Assembly: GCF_016863295.1 (NCBI RefSeq)
Contig: NZ_BOOP01000003.1
Span: 526,010 to 590,009, forward strand
Length of the DNA stretch: 64,000 nt
DNA from: Planotetraspora phitsanulokensis
GTDB taxonomy: Bacteria > Actinomycetota > Actinomycetes > Streptosporangiales > Streptosporangiaceae
Direction of reading: 5' to 3'
Of the stretch, positions 31,726 to 40,446 are shown piece by piece. The notes below the pieces were generated by a model. It was given only the letters and a program-made list of their open reading frames with translations, did not search any database and was not told where the DNA came from. Every line of letters begins with the position of its first letter. Within the stretch, counting starts at the first letter, position 1. A program made the translations under genes and the position numbers.

Positions 31726-33036
31726 GTGCGGATGACGATGATCGGGTGTGGCCATCTGGGAGCCACGCACGCGGCTTCGATGGCGGAGATCGGTCATGAC
31801 GTCCTGGGAGTGGAGGTCGACGCAGCGAAGATCGATACGCTGCGGACGGGTCGTGCGTGGTTCCATGAGCCCGAGCTGGACGAGATGCTGGCCAGGCACA
31901 TCGCGTCGGGCCGGCTGCGGTTCACCACGGACTTCGCCGAAGCAGGCGAGTTCGGCGACGTGCATTTCGTCGGGGTGGCCACCCCGGGCACGGACAGCGG
32001 CGAGTACGACCTGACGCAGTTGTTCTCGGCGGTGAGCATGCTCGCCGGGCACCTGCACCGACCCTGCGTGATCGTCGGCAAGTCGACCGTCCACGCCGGC
32101 ACCACCGCGGCTGTGCGGGAACTCGTCCGCGACCTGGCGCCGGCCGGGGACGCTGTGGAGGTCGTGTGGAACCCGGAGTTCCTGCGCGAAGGTCACGCCG
32201 TGCAGGACACACTGCGCCCGGACCGGATCGTGGTCGGCGTGACCAGCGCGGAGGCCGAGCGAGTCATCCGCGAGGCGTACGCCCCGATCACCGACGCCGG
32301 TGTCCCCCTGGTCGTGACCGACCCGGTGACCTGCGAGCTGGTGAAGGGCTCGGCGAACGCGTTCCTCGCGATGAAGATCTCGTTCATCAACGCCATGGGC
32401 GACCTGTGTGAGGCGGCCGGAGGTGACGTCCGTCTGCTCGCCGACGCGATCGGGTTGGACCCGCGCATCGGTCGAGCGTTTCTGGACGCCGGCCTCGGTT
32501 ACGGCGGCGGCTGCCTGCCGAAGGACGGGCGGGCATTCGCCGCTCGAGCACGCGACCTGGGGGCGGACGGCGCCGTGGAGCTGCTGTCCGTCGTCGACGA
32601 CATCAACGCGGCCCGGCGCACCCGCGTCGTCGACATGACGACGAAGGCAGTCGGCGGTGACGTGGCGGGCGCACGTATCGGCGTGTGGGGTGCGGCCTTC
32701 AAGGCCGGGACGGACGACATCCGCGACTCGCCCGCCCTGGACGTCGCCACCCGCCTCCACGCTGCAGGCGCCGCTCTCACCGTCTACGACCCGATGGCCA
32801 TCGACACCGCCCGCGCCGCCCACCCGGAGCTCGGCTACGCCCGGGACCCGATCGCGGCCGCACGGGACGCCGACGTCCTGCTCGTCATGACCGGCTGGCC
32901 TGAGTTCCGCGCCATCAACCCGCAGGAGTTGGGCGAGGTGGTGGCCAAGCGGGTCGCGATCGACACTCGCGCCGTGCTCCACGACGGCTGGTGGGCCGGG
33001 GCCGACTGGACGATCCACCGGCTCGGCCGCGGATAG
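31726..33036 (+). CDS. UDP-glucose 6-dehydrogenase family protein
   Basis: A 436-residue full-length UDP-glucose/GDP-mannose dehydrogenase: N-terminal Rossmann IGCGHLGATHAASMAEIGHDVLGVEVD, the KSTVHAGTT and WNPEFLREGHAVQD motifs, the helical KGSANAFLAMKISFINAMGDLCE core, and the catalytic GGGCLPKD with Cys near residue 263. It oxidises a nucleotide sugar to the uronic acid using two NAD+. Start GTG at 31726 follows GAAGGGA. No glycosyltransferases flank it, so the polymer or glycan served is unknown. Confidence 0.9.
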   Translation: MRMTMIGCGHLGATHAASMAEIGHDVLGVEVDAAKIDTLRTGRAWFHEPELDEMLARHIASGRLRFTTDFAEAGEFGDVHFVGVATPGTDSGEYDLTQLFSAVSMLAGHLHRPCVIVGKSTVHAGTTAAVRELVRDLAPAGDAVEVVWNPEFLREGHAVQDTLRPDRIVVGVTSAEAERVIREAYAPITDAGVPLVVTDPVTCELVKGSANAFLAMKISFINAMGDLCEAAGGDVRLLADAIGLDPRIGRAFLDAGLGYGGGCLPKDGRAFAARARDLGADGAVELLSVVDDINAARRTRVVDMTTKAVGGDVAGARIGVWGAAFKAGTDDIRDSPALDVATRLHAAGAALTVYDPMAIDTARAAHPELGYARDPIAAARDADVLLVMTGWPEFRAINPQELGEVVAKRVAIDTRAVLHDGWWAGADWTIHRLGRG

Positions 33037-33357
33037 CCGCATCACGGGCGTTGACCGACGATCACCGCGGCCTGCACGGTCGCGGTGAGCCGTCCGGACG
33101 GCTCAATGTCAGTCAGGGTCTTGCGCAGGGCCAGCTCCCACGCGTCGACTTGCCCGCCCAGGACGGCCTGGGAGAAGAAGGCGTAGGTGTCCCTTGTCTG
33201 GGCTCTCAAGGTCGGCCGTCGAACCGTGTACTGCGCAGGAGCGGATGGCCCCCGCGGCGCGACTTAATAGAGCGTTGTGAAACCAAATTAAGGGCAGGGC
33301 GGAGCCGCATTCGTTCGCATTAACTGTGCTACGGCCCTGCCGCTTCTGTCGCCGCGC
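33037..33357. other. 321-bp intergenic region
   Basis: Tail-to-tail spacer between the UDP-glucose dehydrogenase and an MFS gene. The stretch near 33265-33290 is AT-rich. No gene or clear terminator hairpin is recognised. Confidence 0.5.
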
Positions 33358-34872
33358 TCAGGATTCTCGCCCTTCGCCCAGCGTCCGCTCTGAGGCGACG
33401 GCAGTGGCGACGTCACGCGGGTATGCATGCCGACCGCGTAGCAGAATCACAGCGTTCGCAACCAGAGGCACCAACATGATCAAAAATGCGTAGCGCAGGC
33501 CGAGCTCGCTCCGCGCCCCTCCCGGGCCCAGGGAGTCCGCCACGAATCCGAAAGTGACGGGAGCGACGGCCTCCGCTCCCATCCGCAGGAACGTGCGAAC
33601 GCTTTCGGCCCGCCCCCAGAGACGGAAGTGAACGACGTCAAGGCGTGCAGCGTCGAGCGGGGGATTCGCAGCCGTGAGGGATCCGGCGGCGAGGAACAAC
33701 AACGGCAGCGCGATCGGCAACGCTGTGGTCAGCAGGCCCGGTACCAACAAAGCCACCGCGGCCAGATACGACAAGGCCGGCACGACCATCCGTGCGGCCA
33801 GATGCCCTTCGGATGAGAGCCGGTCCGCGATTCGCCCTCCGGTGAGAACACCCAGCAACGCACCCAGTCCGATCACCGGCACCAGTCCCGTGACGACCGC
33901 CTGACTGAGATCGTACTGACGGACGACGAAGACGACGGCGAAGGTCCGCAGCCCGGCGAAGAAGAAGTACCCGGCGGCGGAGGCCACGATCAACATGACA
34001 TTGGTGGGGATGCTCAATATGTACCGGGCGGCCTGCCACAACGACATCCGCAACGGGTCTGTCCGAAGAATCCGCGCACGATCAGGCCCTATGTTCCGAT
34101 CACGGACGGCGACGCGCATCGCGTCTTCGCGGCTCCTTCCACCATCGGCATTTCCCCCCGCGCCGCGCTCCCCTCCCTGGAAACCGGCCGTATCTGGAGA
34201 CAGCCGGCCTTGGCCGCCACGCGCGGGCTCGGGCAGATGCCGGGCGATCACGAAGATGAGGACGATTCCCAGCAGGGCGAGGAACCAGAACGTGGAACGC
34301 CATGACATGAGGTGCGCGAGATTGCCGCCGACCACAAGGCCGAATCCCGCGCCGATCATTTCCCCGCTCAATATGAGGCCGTAGATGCGGCCGCGCTCGC
34401 CCGGATGGAAAAAATCGCCGATAAGCGACGCGAGCGTGGGACCGGCTGCGGCCATGACGGCGCCGAGGGCCAACCGGGAGAACAGGAGCCACAGGTACGA
34501 GTCGGCCAATCCAGCGAAAACCATGGCCAGGCTCCAGACCGCGATACTCGCGACCAACAGCCTCACCCTGCGCACGCGGTCGGCCAGCACCCCGAGCGGC
34601 AATACCGCAAGAGCGCTCGTCGCCGCCGAAACGGCGACGAGGGACCCGAGTTCGGTGTTGGTTATGCCCAGACTTCGCTTGAGCTCCAGCCCCACCGCTC
34701 CGACAGCTCCCTTGTCCGCGGCGTCCAGCGCCAGAACACAAGCGAGAACAACGACGATCCGTAACCGCCGAGATCCACCGGCCGCGGCGACCAGGCGCTG
34801 CGCAAGGCGTGCGAAGGCGGCGGAAACAAAGCCACCTGCCCCGCGCGTGCGCCCTTCCGGTTTCGCCGACAT
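33358..34872 (-). CDS. MFS transporter (Spinster-like)
   Basis: A 504-residue major facilitator protein. The first half shows TNTELGSLVAVSAATSALAVLPLGVLADRVRRVRLL (family loop motif) and RLALGAVMAAAGPTLASLIGDFFHPGERGRIYGLILSGEMIGAGFG, typical of the spinster/MFS group; a long polar central loop (residues about 200-255) precedes the second half. It is monocistronic, with an 800-bp gene-poor region upstream. Substrate unknown. Confidence 0.9.
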   Translation of the reverse strand: MSAKPEGRTRGAGGFVSAAFARLAQRLVAAAGGSRRLRIVVVLACVLALDAADKGAVGAVGLELKRSLGITNTELGSLVAVSAATSALAVLPLGVLADRVRRVRLLVASIAVWSLAMVFAGLADSYLWLLFSRLALGAVMAAAGPTLASLIGDFFHPGERGRIYGLILSGEMIGAGFGLVVGGNLAHLMSWRSTFWFLALLGIVLIFVIARHLPEPARGGQGRLSPDTAGFQGGERGAGGNADGGRSREDAMRVAVRDRNIGPDRARILRTDPLRMSLWQAARYILSIPTNVMLIVASAAGYFFFAGLRTFAVVFVVRQYDLSQAVVTGLVPVIGLGALLGVLTGGRIADRLSSEGHLAARMVVPALSYLAAVALLVPGLLTTALPIALPLLFLAAGSLTAANPPLDAARLDVVHFRLWGRAESVRTFLRMGAEAVAPVTFGFVADSLGPGGARSELGLRYAFLIMLVPLVANAVILLRGRHAYPRDVATAVASERTLGEGRES

Positions 34873-35663
34873 GGATCCTCATCTCTCGGATGATCCGACC
34901 GCTCGAGGGGCACAGTGACCCGAAGCAGTCTCAAGCACCCACGAATGTCACTCGCAGGCAAAATCGCCGCGACGCCGGAGGTACAGAGGAAGCCGGCACG
35001 TCACAGGTGGCCGGCAACGGAAGCGTGCCCCTTCCGCGCATACCGAATCCAGGCCGGTATCTCTCGTAAGCCCCGATTGCGGCATCAGGACCCTAGAGAG
35101 CGGCTTTCGTACTGCTTGTACGCCCCGCACCGGCTGTCTTCGACACGGCGACGTTGCGGCCATTGGACCGGATCGCCGTGCCGGAGGGCCTGTACACAGT
35201 CGTCGTCGATCCGGTTTCCGACGGCTTGTAAATCGCCGGCCGACCGCACGCGTGCGGTGCCCCTTTGTTGGTGATGCCGCGGCGAGGAACGCGACCACTC
35301 CTGCCGTCATCGCCCCCACCACCAGCCAGATGCGCCGATCGAGGCGGACCCGCGAGAGCCAGGCGAGAAGAAGCATCGTGAAAGGCAGCTCCGCGACCAA
35401 GACAGGCTGCACCAGAGCCAGGCCCCCCCATGGACAGCGCCACTGCCCCCTTCCTGCTTGATCTGGCATCCACGTCACGCGGGAGCGCTGCGGCAAAACG
35501 AGAATGCAAACAACCCAGACCAGCCGTTGAGCCGACACCTCCGTCTCCGTAGTGACCGGGGTGGTTGCCGGCGGATCACCAACGCAGCTATTTACCGCGC
35601 CGATGGTTTTCTCCGGGGAAATCGCGGTAGGGGCAAATATGCATGTCGGGGGGAGGATTATTC
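34873..35663. pseudogene. Gene-poor stretch with a DMT transporter relic
   Basis: No intact gene. On the minus strand, 35442-35260 still reads as part of a DMT/EamA drug-metabolite transporter: GGLALVQPVLVAELPF, then LDRRIWLVVGAMTAG and AFLAAASPTKG, with two recognisable membrane segments. The remainder on both sides does not continue the family. The region also holds the promoter of the plus-strand transporter at 35664, including GGGGGGAGG at 35649. Confidence 0.55.
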
Positions 35664-36467
35664 ATGACGGAATCAAGAGAACACGGCCCCTACAGCGGAC
35701 CCGCAGGCGCCGAAGGGCAGCGGACCGGCAGCACCCGCAGCGAGCTGGACACCGACGAACGCGAGTTCTCGTTCTGGCAGGACAGGACTCGGGTATTCCT
35801 GCAGCCGATCGCGGCGCCGTCGATCCTCGGCTACTTCGCCTTCGCGACGGCGACGATGATGGTCGGCGCGTGGATGGCCCGCTGGTACGGGACCATCCTC
35901 ACTCCGGTCATACTGTTTCCCTTCCTACTGACCGCTGGGCTGGCGCAGCTCATGGCGGCCACGTGGTCCTACCGCGCTCGGGACGGTCTGGCCACTGCGG
36001 TCCACGGGATGTGGGGGGCGTTCTGGTTCGCCTTCGGCCTCATGTTCATGCTGGTGGCCCTGGGAGCCTTCCCCATCGCGCTGGCGCCGAGGATCGGTGT
36101 CGCCAATCCGTCGTTCGCGTTCTGGTTCATCGCACTGTGCTTGATCACAGGGCTTTGCGCACTGGCCGCGACGGCTCGAAACCTGGGCCTGGCGGTGCTG
36201 CTCATCCTGCTGGCCGTCGGGTCAGGATTCGCCGCCGCCGGCTTCTTCTCCGGAGCGTCGTGGCTGGTGATCATCGCGGGCTGGCTCTTCGTGGCGTCCG
36301 CCGCCGCCGCGCTGTACGTGGCCGGCGCCATGCTGCTCGAGGGAAGCTTCGGGCGAACCATCCTGCCGCTGGGCCACTACACAGCAGCGGCCAACGTCCC
36401 AGGCCGGAAGGTCACCCGGCCACTGGAATACAAGTACGGCCAACCAGGGGTGAAGATCGGCCAGTGA
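35664..36467 (+). CDS. GPR1/FUN34/YaaH family transporter
   Basis: A 267-residue membrane protein with six hydrophobic segments. The family N-terminus appears as PIAAPSILGYFAFATATMMVGAWMA, followed by GLAQLMAATWSYRARDGLATAVHGMWGAFWFAFG. Family members move acetate/succinate or ammonium. A 36-residue polar N-tail precedes the first helix. The ATG at 35664 follows a strong GGGGGGAGG. No carbon-metabolism genes adjoin it. Confidence 0.87.
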   Translation: MTESREHGPYSGPAGAEGQRTGSTRSELDTDEREFSFWQDRTRVFLQPIAAPSILGYFAFATATMMVGAWMARWYGTILTPVILFPFLLTAGLAQLMAATWSYRARDGLATAVHGMWGAFWFAFGLMFMLVALGAFPIALAPRIGVANPSFAFWFIALCLITGLCALAATARNLGLAVLLILLAVGSGFAAAGFFSGASWLVIIAGWLFVASAAAALYVAGAMLLEGSFGRTILPLGHYTAAANVPGRKVTRPLEYKYGQPGVKIGQ

Positions 36468-36658
36468 ACACGACCGGGATCCAGACTCCGCCTGCCGGAC
36501 CTGAAAGTCTCCGGCAGGCTCAGTCTGGCGATTGGGGGGCTGGCGCGCTGGACGCCGTCACGGACAAGACGTGCACCGCAACGCTGACCGGAGACCGCGT
36601 TTAGCTATGCTTGACCGATACGTCCGGTTTGAGCAAATTTGTCCAGCAGGAGTCCCCC

Positions 36659-36859
36659 GTGCCTCATGTGGCCGAGTTCTGCAGATCCCTGGCACGTCGC
36701 TCCATCCGCGCCTACCACATCGCGTGCGCGCGCGACGACACAGCGAGCCGCAACGTTGTCGTACCCGACGGTGTGTGGGCGTGCTCCGGCTGCGACGCAG
36801 TGCTCTTCAGAGCCGAGGCCCTGTCAGAACACCTGTGTTTGGGCCGCACCACCATCTGA
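36659..36859 (+). CDS. Small hypothetical protein with Cys/His cluster
   Basis: A GTG at 36659 follows AGGAG at good spacing and encodes 66 residues. A basic N-terminal half (FCRSLARRSIRAYHIACARDD) is followed by WACSGCDAVLFRAEALSEHLC, whose CxxC and HxC could bind zinc. The family is not recognised. Immediately downstream, in frame after the TGA, an ATG at 36875 opens 42 further codons containing CDRC; this may be a second small gene or the displaced tail of a longer one. Confidence 0.55.
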   Translation: MPHVAEFCRSLARRSIRAYHIACARDDTASRNVVVPDGVWACSGCDAVLFRAEALSEHLCLGRTTI

Positions 36860-36880
36860 ACACGGACGGCCCTCATGATC

Positions 36881-36902
36881 GCCAGGCACTCCGACGCCTG
36901 GC
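36881..36902. terminator. Hairpin downstream of the 66-residue gene
   Basis: GCCAGGC and GCCTGGC form a perfect 7-bp stem around an 8-nt loop, 22 bp after the small gene's stop. No T tract. It could be a terminator, or part of the in-frame continuation. Confidence 0.4.
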
Positions 36903-37078
36903 GGCATCGAGCGGTGGCGGGGGCCTTCCGGCAGCCCTGCGACAGGTGCAGGTCCCAACTCGCCATCACCTTCGAGAGCCGCCTGTTCCCGACCCCTCGA
37001 TAGACCTTCTCCACCGTCCGGCTGCGGACCAAGGCCTGATCGAAGCCGCGAGGAGCGGGCCGGCCGCCAGGCGCGGTA

Positions 37079-38032
37079 CTACTCCACGCGGGAGTGCTGC
37101 CCGGTGCGGGCGCGCAAGGCTTGCGCGAACCACGTGAACACCGGCATCAGGCTGGGCGGGACGGGCCATCCGTTGATGACGGCCAGCAGGTGCCAGTAGC
37201 GTTCCGCGCGGGGGTCGCCGGCGATCTCCAGACGTGTCAGCAGCCAGTGGCGCAAGTCGGCGTCGTCGGCGCGGCTGAAGGTTTGCGCGTAGCGGGCGGT
37301 GAGGGCGTCGATGATGGGTGCGGCCTCGGCTGAGGCTGCAGCGATGCCGGCATCGAGCGCGCGGCCGACACTGTCCCGAACGGTCTCGGTGAGGTCGTGG
37401 TGCAAGCCGGTGAGGTCGCCTTGGGCGCGCTCGGCCGCCTGGTACTCCGCCATGCGGCGCACGGCCGCGCGAAAGTCGGGATCCTGGGTGAGCTCGGCGA
37501 GTTCCACCCAGGCGTCGACCTGCTCGGGTTCGGGGTCGTCCGGCAGTTCGGGCATGGCCGAGCGCATCATGTCGACGAAGTCGGCGTTGGCGTCGAGTCC
37601 ACCGAACGTGTCGTCGATGAAGTCGGTGATCAGGCGTCGGCGTTCGTCGTCGGAAAGCTTGGCGAGCTTGTGCATGAGGTCCATCTCCTCGGGGCTGGAG
37701 CCGCGTTTGGCCACCGCGCGCAACACAGCGCGCCGCAGTCGCAGAGTGCGGATCTGCACCTCCAGGGCATCGGCGTGTGCGGCCGCGACCTCGGGCACCG
37801 AGACCTCCCGATCCAGCACCTGCCGGATGACGGCAAGGTCGAGGCCCAGGTCACGCAGGGTGCGCACTAGGTCCAGACGTGTGAGCGCGCCGATGTCGTA
37901 GAGCCGGTAGCCAGCCGGGCTGCGGTCTGTCGGCGGCACGATCCCGGTGTCGGAGTAGAACCGGATGGTCTTGACCGTCAGCCCGGTCCGCCGGGCCAGG
38001 TCACCGATCGTGAAGAGCGTGTCGCCGTCCAT
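37079..38032 (-). CDS. MerR family transcriptional regulator
   Basis: A 317-residue regulator with the MerR helix-turn-helix at the N-terminus (FTIGDLARRTGLTVKTIRFYSDTGIVPPTDRSPAGYRLYDIGALTRLDLVRTLRDLG), a coiled-coil dimer helix (residues about 75-115) and a long helical C-terminal effector region of 190 residues, larger than metal-sensing MerR proteins and closer to the drug-sensing TipA/BmrR-size class. The ATG at 38032 is 27 bp downstream of a perfect dyad that should be its own operator. No divergent target gene is adjacent. Confidence 0.92.
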   Translation of the reverse strand: MDGDTLFTIGDLARRTGLTVKTIRFYSDTGIVPPTDRSPAGYRLYDIGALTRLDLVRTLRDLGLDLAVIRQVLDREVSVPEVAAAHADALEVQIRTLRLRRAVLRAVAKRGSSPEEMDLMHKLAKLSDDERRRLITDFIDDTFGGLDANADFVDMMRSAMPELPDDPEPEQVDAWVELAELTQDPDFRAAVRRMAEYQAAERAQGDLTGLHHDLTETVRDSVGRALDAGIAAASAEAAPIIDALTARYAQTFSRADDADLRHWLLTRLEIAGDPRAERYWHLLAVINGWPVPPSLMPVFTWFAQALRARTGQHSRVE

Positions 38033-38058
38033 GCCCGCACTCTCGCGCCTCCCCCTAC

Positions 38059-38081
38059 GGGAGACTCAACCTCAGTCTCCC
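38059..38081 (-). promoter_or_regulatory. MerR-type operator
   Basis: GGGAGACT and AGTCTCCC form a perfect 8-bp dyad around 7 bp, directly upstream of the merR start, followed on the minus strand by CTCCCGTAGGGGGAG. Dyads between distorted -35/-10 elements are the rule for MerR promoters. Confidence 0.7.
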
Positions 38082-38266
38082 CGCTGGGTCGCCAATCCAC
38101 AGGTCTTGACAATCACTCGAGGCCCCGGGAACCCGCGCCGTGAGGTGTTCTTCGCCAAGGTCCGAGAGTGCTTGGTTGTGCCGCGGTCGATCTAAATCAT
38201 TTGCAGCACCATCGGCGCCGCGAGTCCGACCACACCGGTGTTCCACATCATCGAGGCCGAGGAGAA

Positions 38267-38890
38267 CTAGCGGAGCGGAGCGGATGTCGCCCCGCGTTCC
38301 GCGGCGGCGTGTCCGGCGACGTTCACCGCTCCCAGCATGATGTTCTCGGCCGCGCGGACGGCCTCCGCCCGGCTCAGACGACCGGCGGTCGCCTCGCGGG
38401 CCAGCGCCTCGGCTGCGCCGACGACGCCGAGCATCAGCGCCTTCCCCTCGCTTTTCGGCATCGGCACGAAACGCTCCACGGCGCGTAGGTAGAGCCCGGC
38501 GTAGCGCTCCCGCCCCTCCGCCAACAACTCCTCGGTACCGGCGATCGAGGAGAGCGCCGCGGTCACCGCGCCGAACTCCTTGCCGATGTGCAGTACGCAG
38601 TCGATGTACGCCTCGGCCAGGATTCGCACGGTCTCCTCCAGCGAACGCACCCGCGCGCGCAGTGCCGTGGTCGCCGCTTCGGTCTGCTGGTCGTCGATGC
38701 GCCGGTAGAGCGCGGTCAGCAGTCCCGCCCGCGTCTCGAAGTGCTCGTAGGCGACCGGCTTCGTGACGCCGGCCGCCTCGGCTACCCGGGCGAGTGTCAG
38801 CGCGTCCGCACCCTCGGCCCGGACGATCATCATCGCCGAGTCGAGCAGTTGCAGGCGTCGCTCCTCGCGTGACAGCCGACGTCCGGCCAC
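38267..38890 (-). CDS. TetR family transcriptional regulator
   Basis: A 207-residue TetR repressor: helix-turn-helix LLDSAMMIVRAEGADALTLARVAEAAGVTKPVAYEHFETRAGLLTALYRRI, then a helical ligand/dimer domain. The GTG at 38890 follows GGAGG at 5-nt spacing. It is divergent from an NAD(P)-binding protein gene, and the 319-bp spacer holds a perfect palindrome next to that gene and a related imperfect site next to tetR, indicating control of both. Confidence 0.92.
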   Translation of the reverse strand: MAGRRLSREERRLQLLDSAMMIVRAEGADALTLARVAEAAGVTKPVAYEHFETRAGLLTALYRRIDDQQTEAATTALRARVRSLEETVRILAEAYIDCVLHIGKEFGAVTAALSSIAGTEELLAEGRERYAGLYLRAVERFVPMPKSEGKALMLGVVGAAEALAREATAGRLSRAEAVRAAENIMLGAVNVAGHAAAERGATSAPLR

Positions 38891-38915
38891 ATGGTCCTCC
38901 GCCCACCGCCGACAA

Positions 38916-39083
38916 CTTACGGAAAGTAGCCTACGTTGTCCGATCACCGATCTCCCCCTGCCCTTCGTCGGGCAGGGTCGCTCCCATAGCGGCGGACACC
39001 GACCACTCCCCCCTGCCGCAGGTCGCCTCGAGCCCGGCCTTGACAAGCAACCTACCAATGGTAACTTACTAAGCGTAAGTTAC
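38916..39083. promoter_or_regulatory. Two TetR-type operators in the divergent spacer
   Basis: Site A (39061-39083) is a perfect palindrome GTAACTTAC-N5-GTAAGTTAC. Site B (38916-38930) has CTTAC-N5-GTAGC, the same core with one altered half site, 26 bp before the tetR start. The rest of the 38891-39209 spacer holds no gene. Confidence 0.75.
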
Positions 39084-39209
39084 TTCGGCCGCCCACCTCG
39101 GCGCACGCTCCCGGCGTTCCGGTAGCCCGGCGCATGGAGCGGCCGGTGCATGCCGCGCCCCCCACCCCGGCCGGCGGCATGCCTTCTCCTTCCCTCCTCT
39201 GGAGAACAG

Positions 39210-40214
39210 ATGACGCATCGCATACTTGTCGTCGGCGGCTACGGGCTCGTCGGCGGATGGCTCGTCCGTCACCTGCGTACGGCAGGGCACGACATCGACG
39301 CGGTGATCGGCGGGCGGCGGCCCGCCGAGGCCGCCGCACTGGCTCGCGATTGGGGAGCAAGCGTCGTGAAGTTCGACGTCGGCGACGCCGAGAGCGGGCT
39401 GGCCGCGGCAGGGCCGGTCGACCTGGTCGTCTCCGTGGTGCAGGACCCGGACGACGATCTGCTGAGGGCGGCGCTGCGGGCTGGATCCGCGCACCTCGGG
39501 ATCGTGCGCAAGGCGGACAACGTCGGCCACACCATGATCGCCGCAGCTGACCTGGCCCAGCGCCCAGCCCTGATCATGGGCCACTGGCAGGCGGGGGTCA
39601 CGACATTCGCCACACTGGCCGCCGCGCAGGGATTCGGCCGGATCGAGCGCATCGAACTGGCCGCCCTGTTCGACCGCGCCGACCCCACCGGGCAGATGAC
39701 CACCGACGACAGCGAGGCCTTCTTCAACCGCGCCCTCCTCCGCCGCGGCGGACGGTGGGAGACCGTCGAACCGGCGGACAACATCCGCACCGTCGATCGG
39801 GGCGGCCCGCCGGCGTTCGACGCCCAACCCATGGGCGTCCTCGACGTTCCGGCGCTGGCGGCGGTTACCGGTGCGCCGAACGTCCGCTTCGACCTGGGGC
39901 TCGGCGACTCCTACGGCACACTCGCCGGCGGGACGCCGTCCCACGAGATCTACGCAGACCTGTGGGGCCGGGACGAGGACGACGCGCCGGCGGCGCTGCG
40001 CACGGTGGTCAGCGACCCGCTGGGGCAGGCCCATCTGACCGCCCTCGGAGCACTCAACGGCATCGAGCGCATCCTCGGCCTCGACGGCGCGCCGCCCCCG
40101 GAGGCCGGTGTGGTCCTCCCCGAGACGGCGATCGACCCGGTGCGCGCGTTGGAACGCCTGCGCGCGTTCGGCGTCGGCATCACCACCGTTCCCCTCCCGG
40201 TCGGCGCGGGCTGA
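39210..40214 (+). CDS. Saccharopine-dehydrogenase-like NAD(P)-binding protein
   Basis: A 334-residue protein with an N-terminal Rossmann fold (HRILVVGGYGLVGGWLVRHLRTAGHDIDAVIGGRR) and KFDVGDAESGLAAAGPVDLVVSVVQDPDDDLLRAAL, as in the saccharopine dehydrogenase/Sacchrp_dh_NADP group. A C-terminal domain of unknown substrate follows. The ATG at 39210 follows GGAGAA. It is the evident target of the divergent TetR repressor through the palindrome about 130 bp upstream, suggesting an inducible, perhaps detoxifying, reductase. Confidence 0.82.
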   Translation: MTHRILVVGGYGLVGGWLVRHLRTAGHDIDAVIGGRRPAEAAALARDWGASVVKFDVGDAESGLAAAGPVDLVVSVVQDPDDDLLRAALRAGSAHLGIVRKADNVGHTMIAAADLAQRPALIMGHWQAGVTTFATLAAAQGFGRIERIELAALFDRADPTGQMTTDDSEAFFNRALLRRGGRWETVEPADNIRTVDRGGPPAFDAQPMGVLDVPALAAVTGAPNVRFDLGLGDSYGTLAGGTPSHEIYADLWGRDEDDAPAALRTVVSDPLGQAHLTALGALNGIERILGLDGAPPPEAGVVLPETAIDPVRALERLRAFGVGITTVPLPVGAG

Positions 40215-40446
40215 TCACACCGCGTCCGCGGAGCCGGCGTGCCCTTTCGGGTCGGGCCGGGTAGCCGGTACCGCATCACTCCACGTCTCTTGCGGACAGT
40301 TCGAAGGCGCCCGTGTCGATCCCGCGAGCCAGGATACGCCGCGGACGGGGTGATCACCGATGCGATCAACAAGCGGCTCCGGGCGCGGGCCGTCGCCGAA
40401 GAATAATCCCTCGCGACGGCGCCGTCTGGATGTCACCATGCGGATC

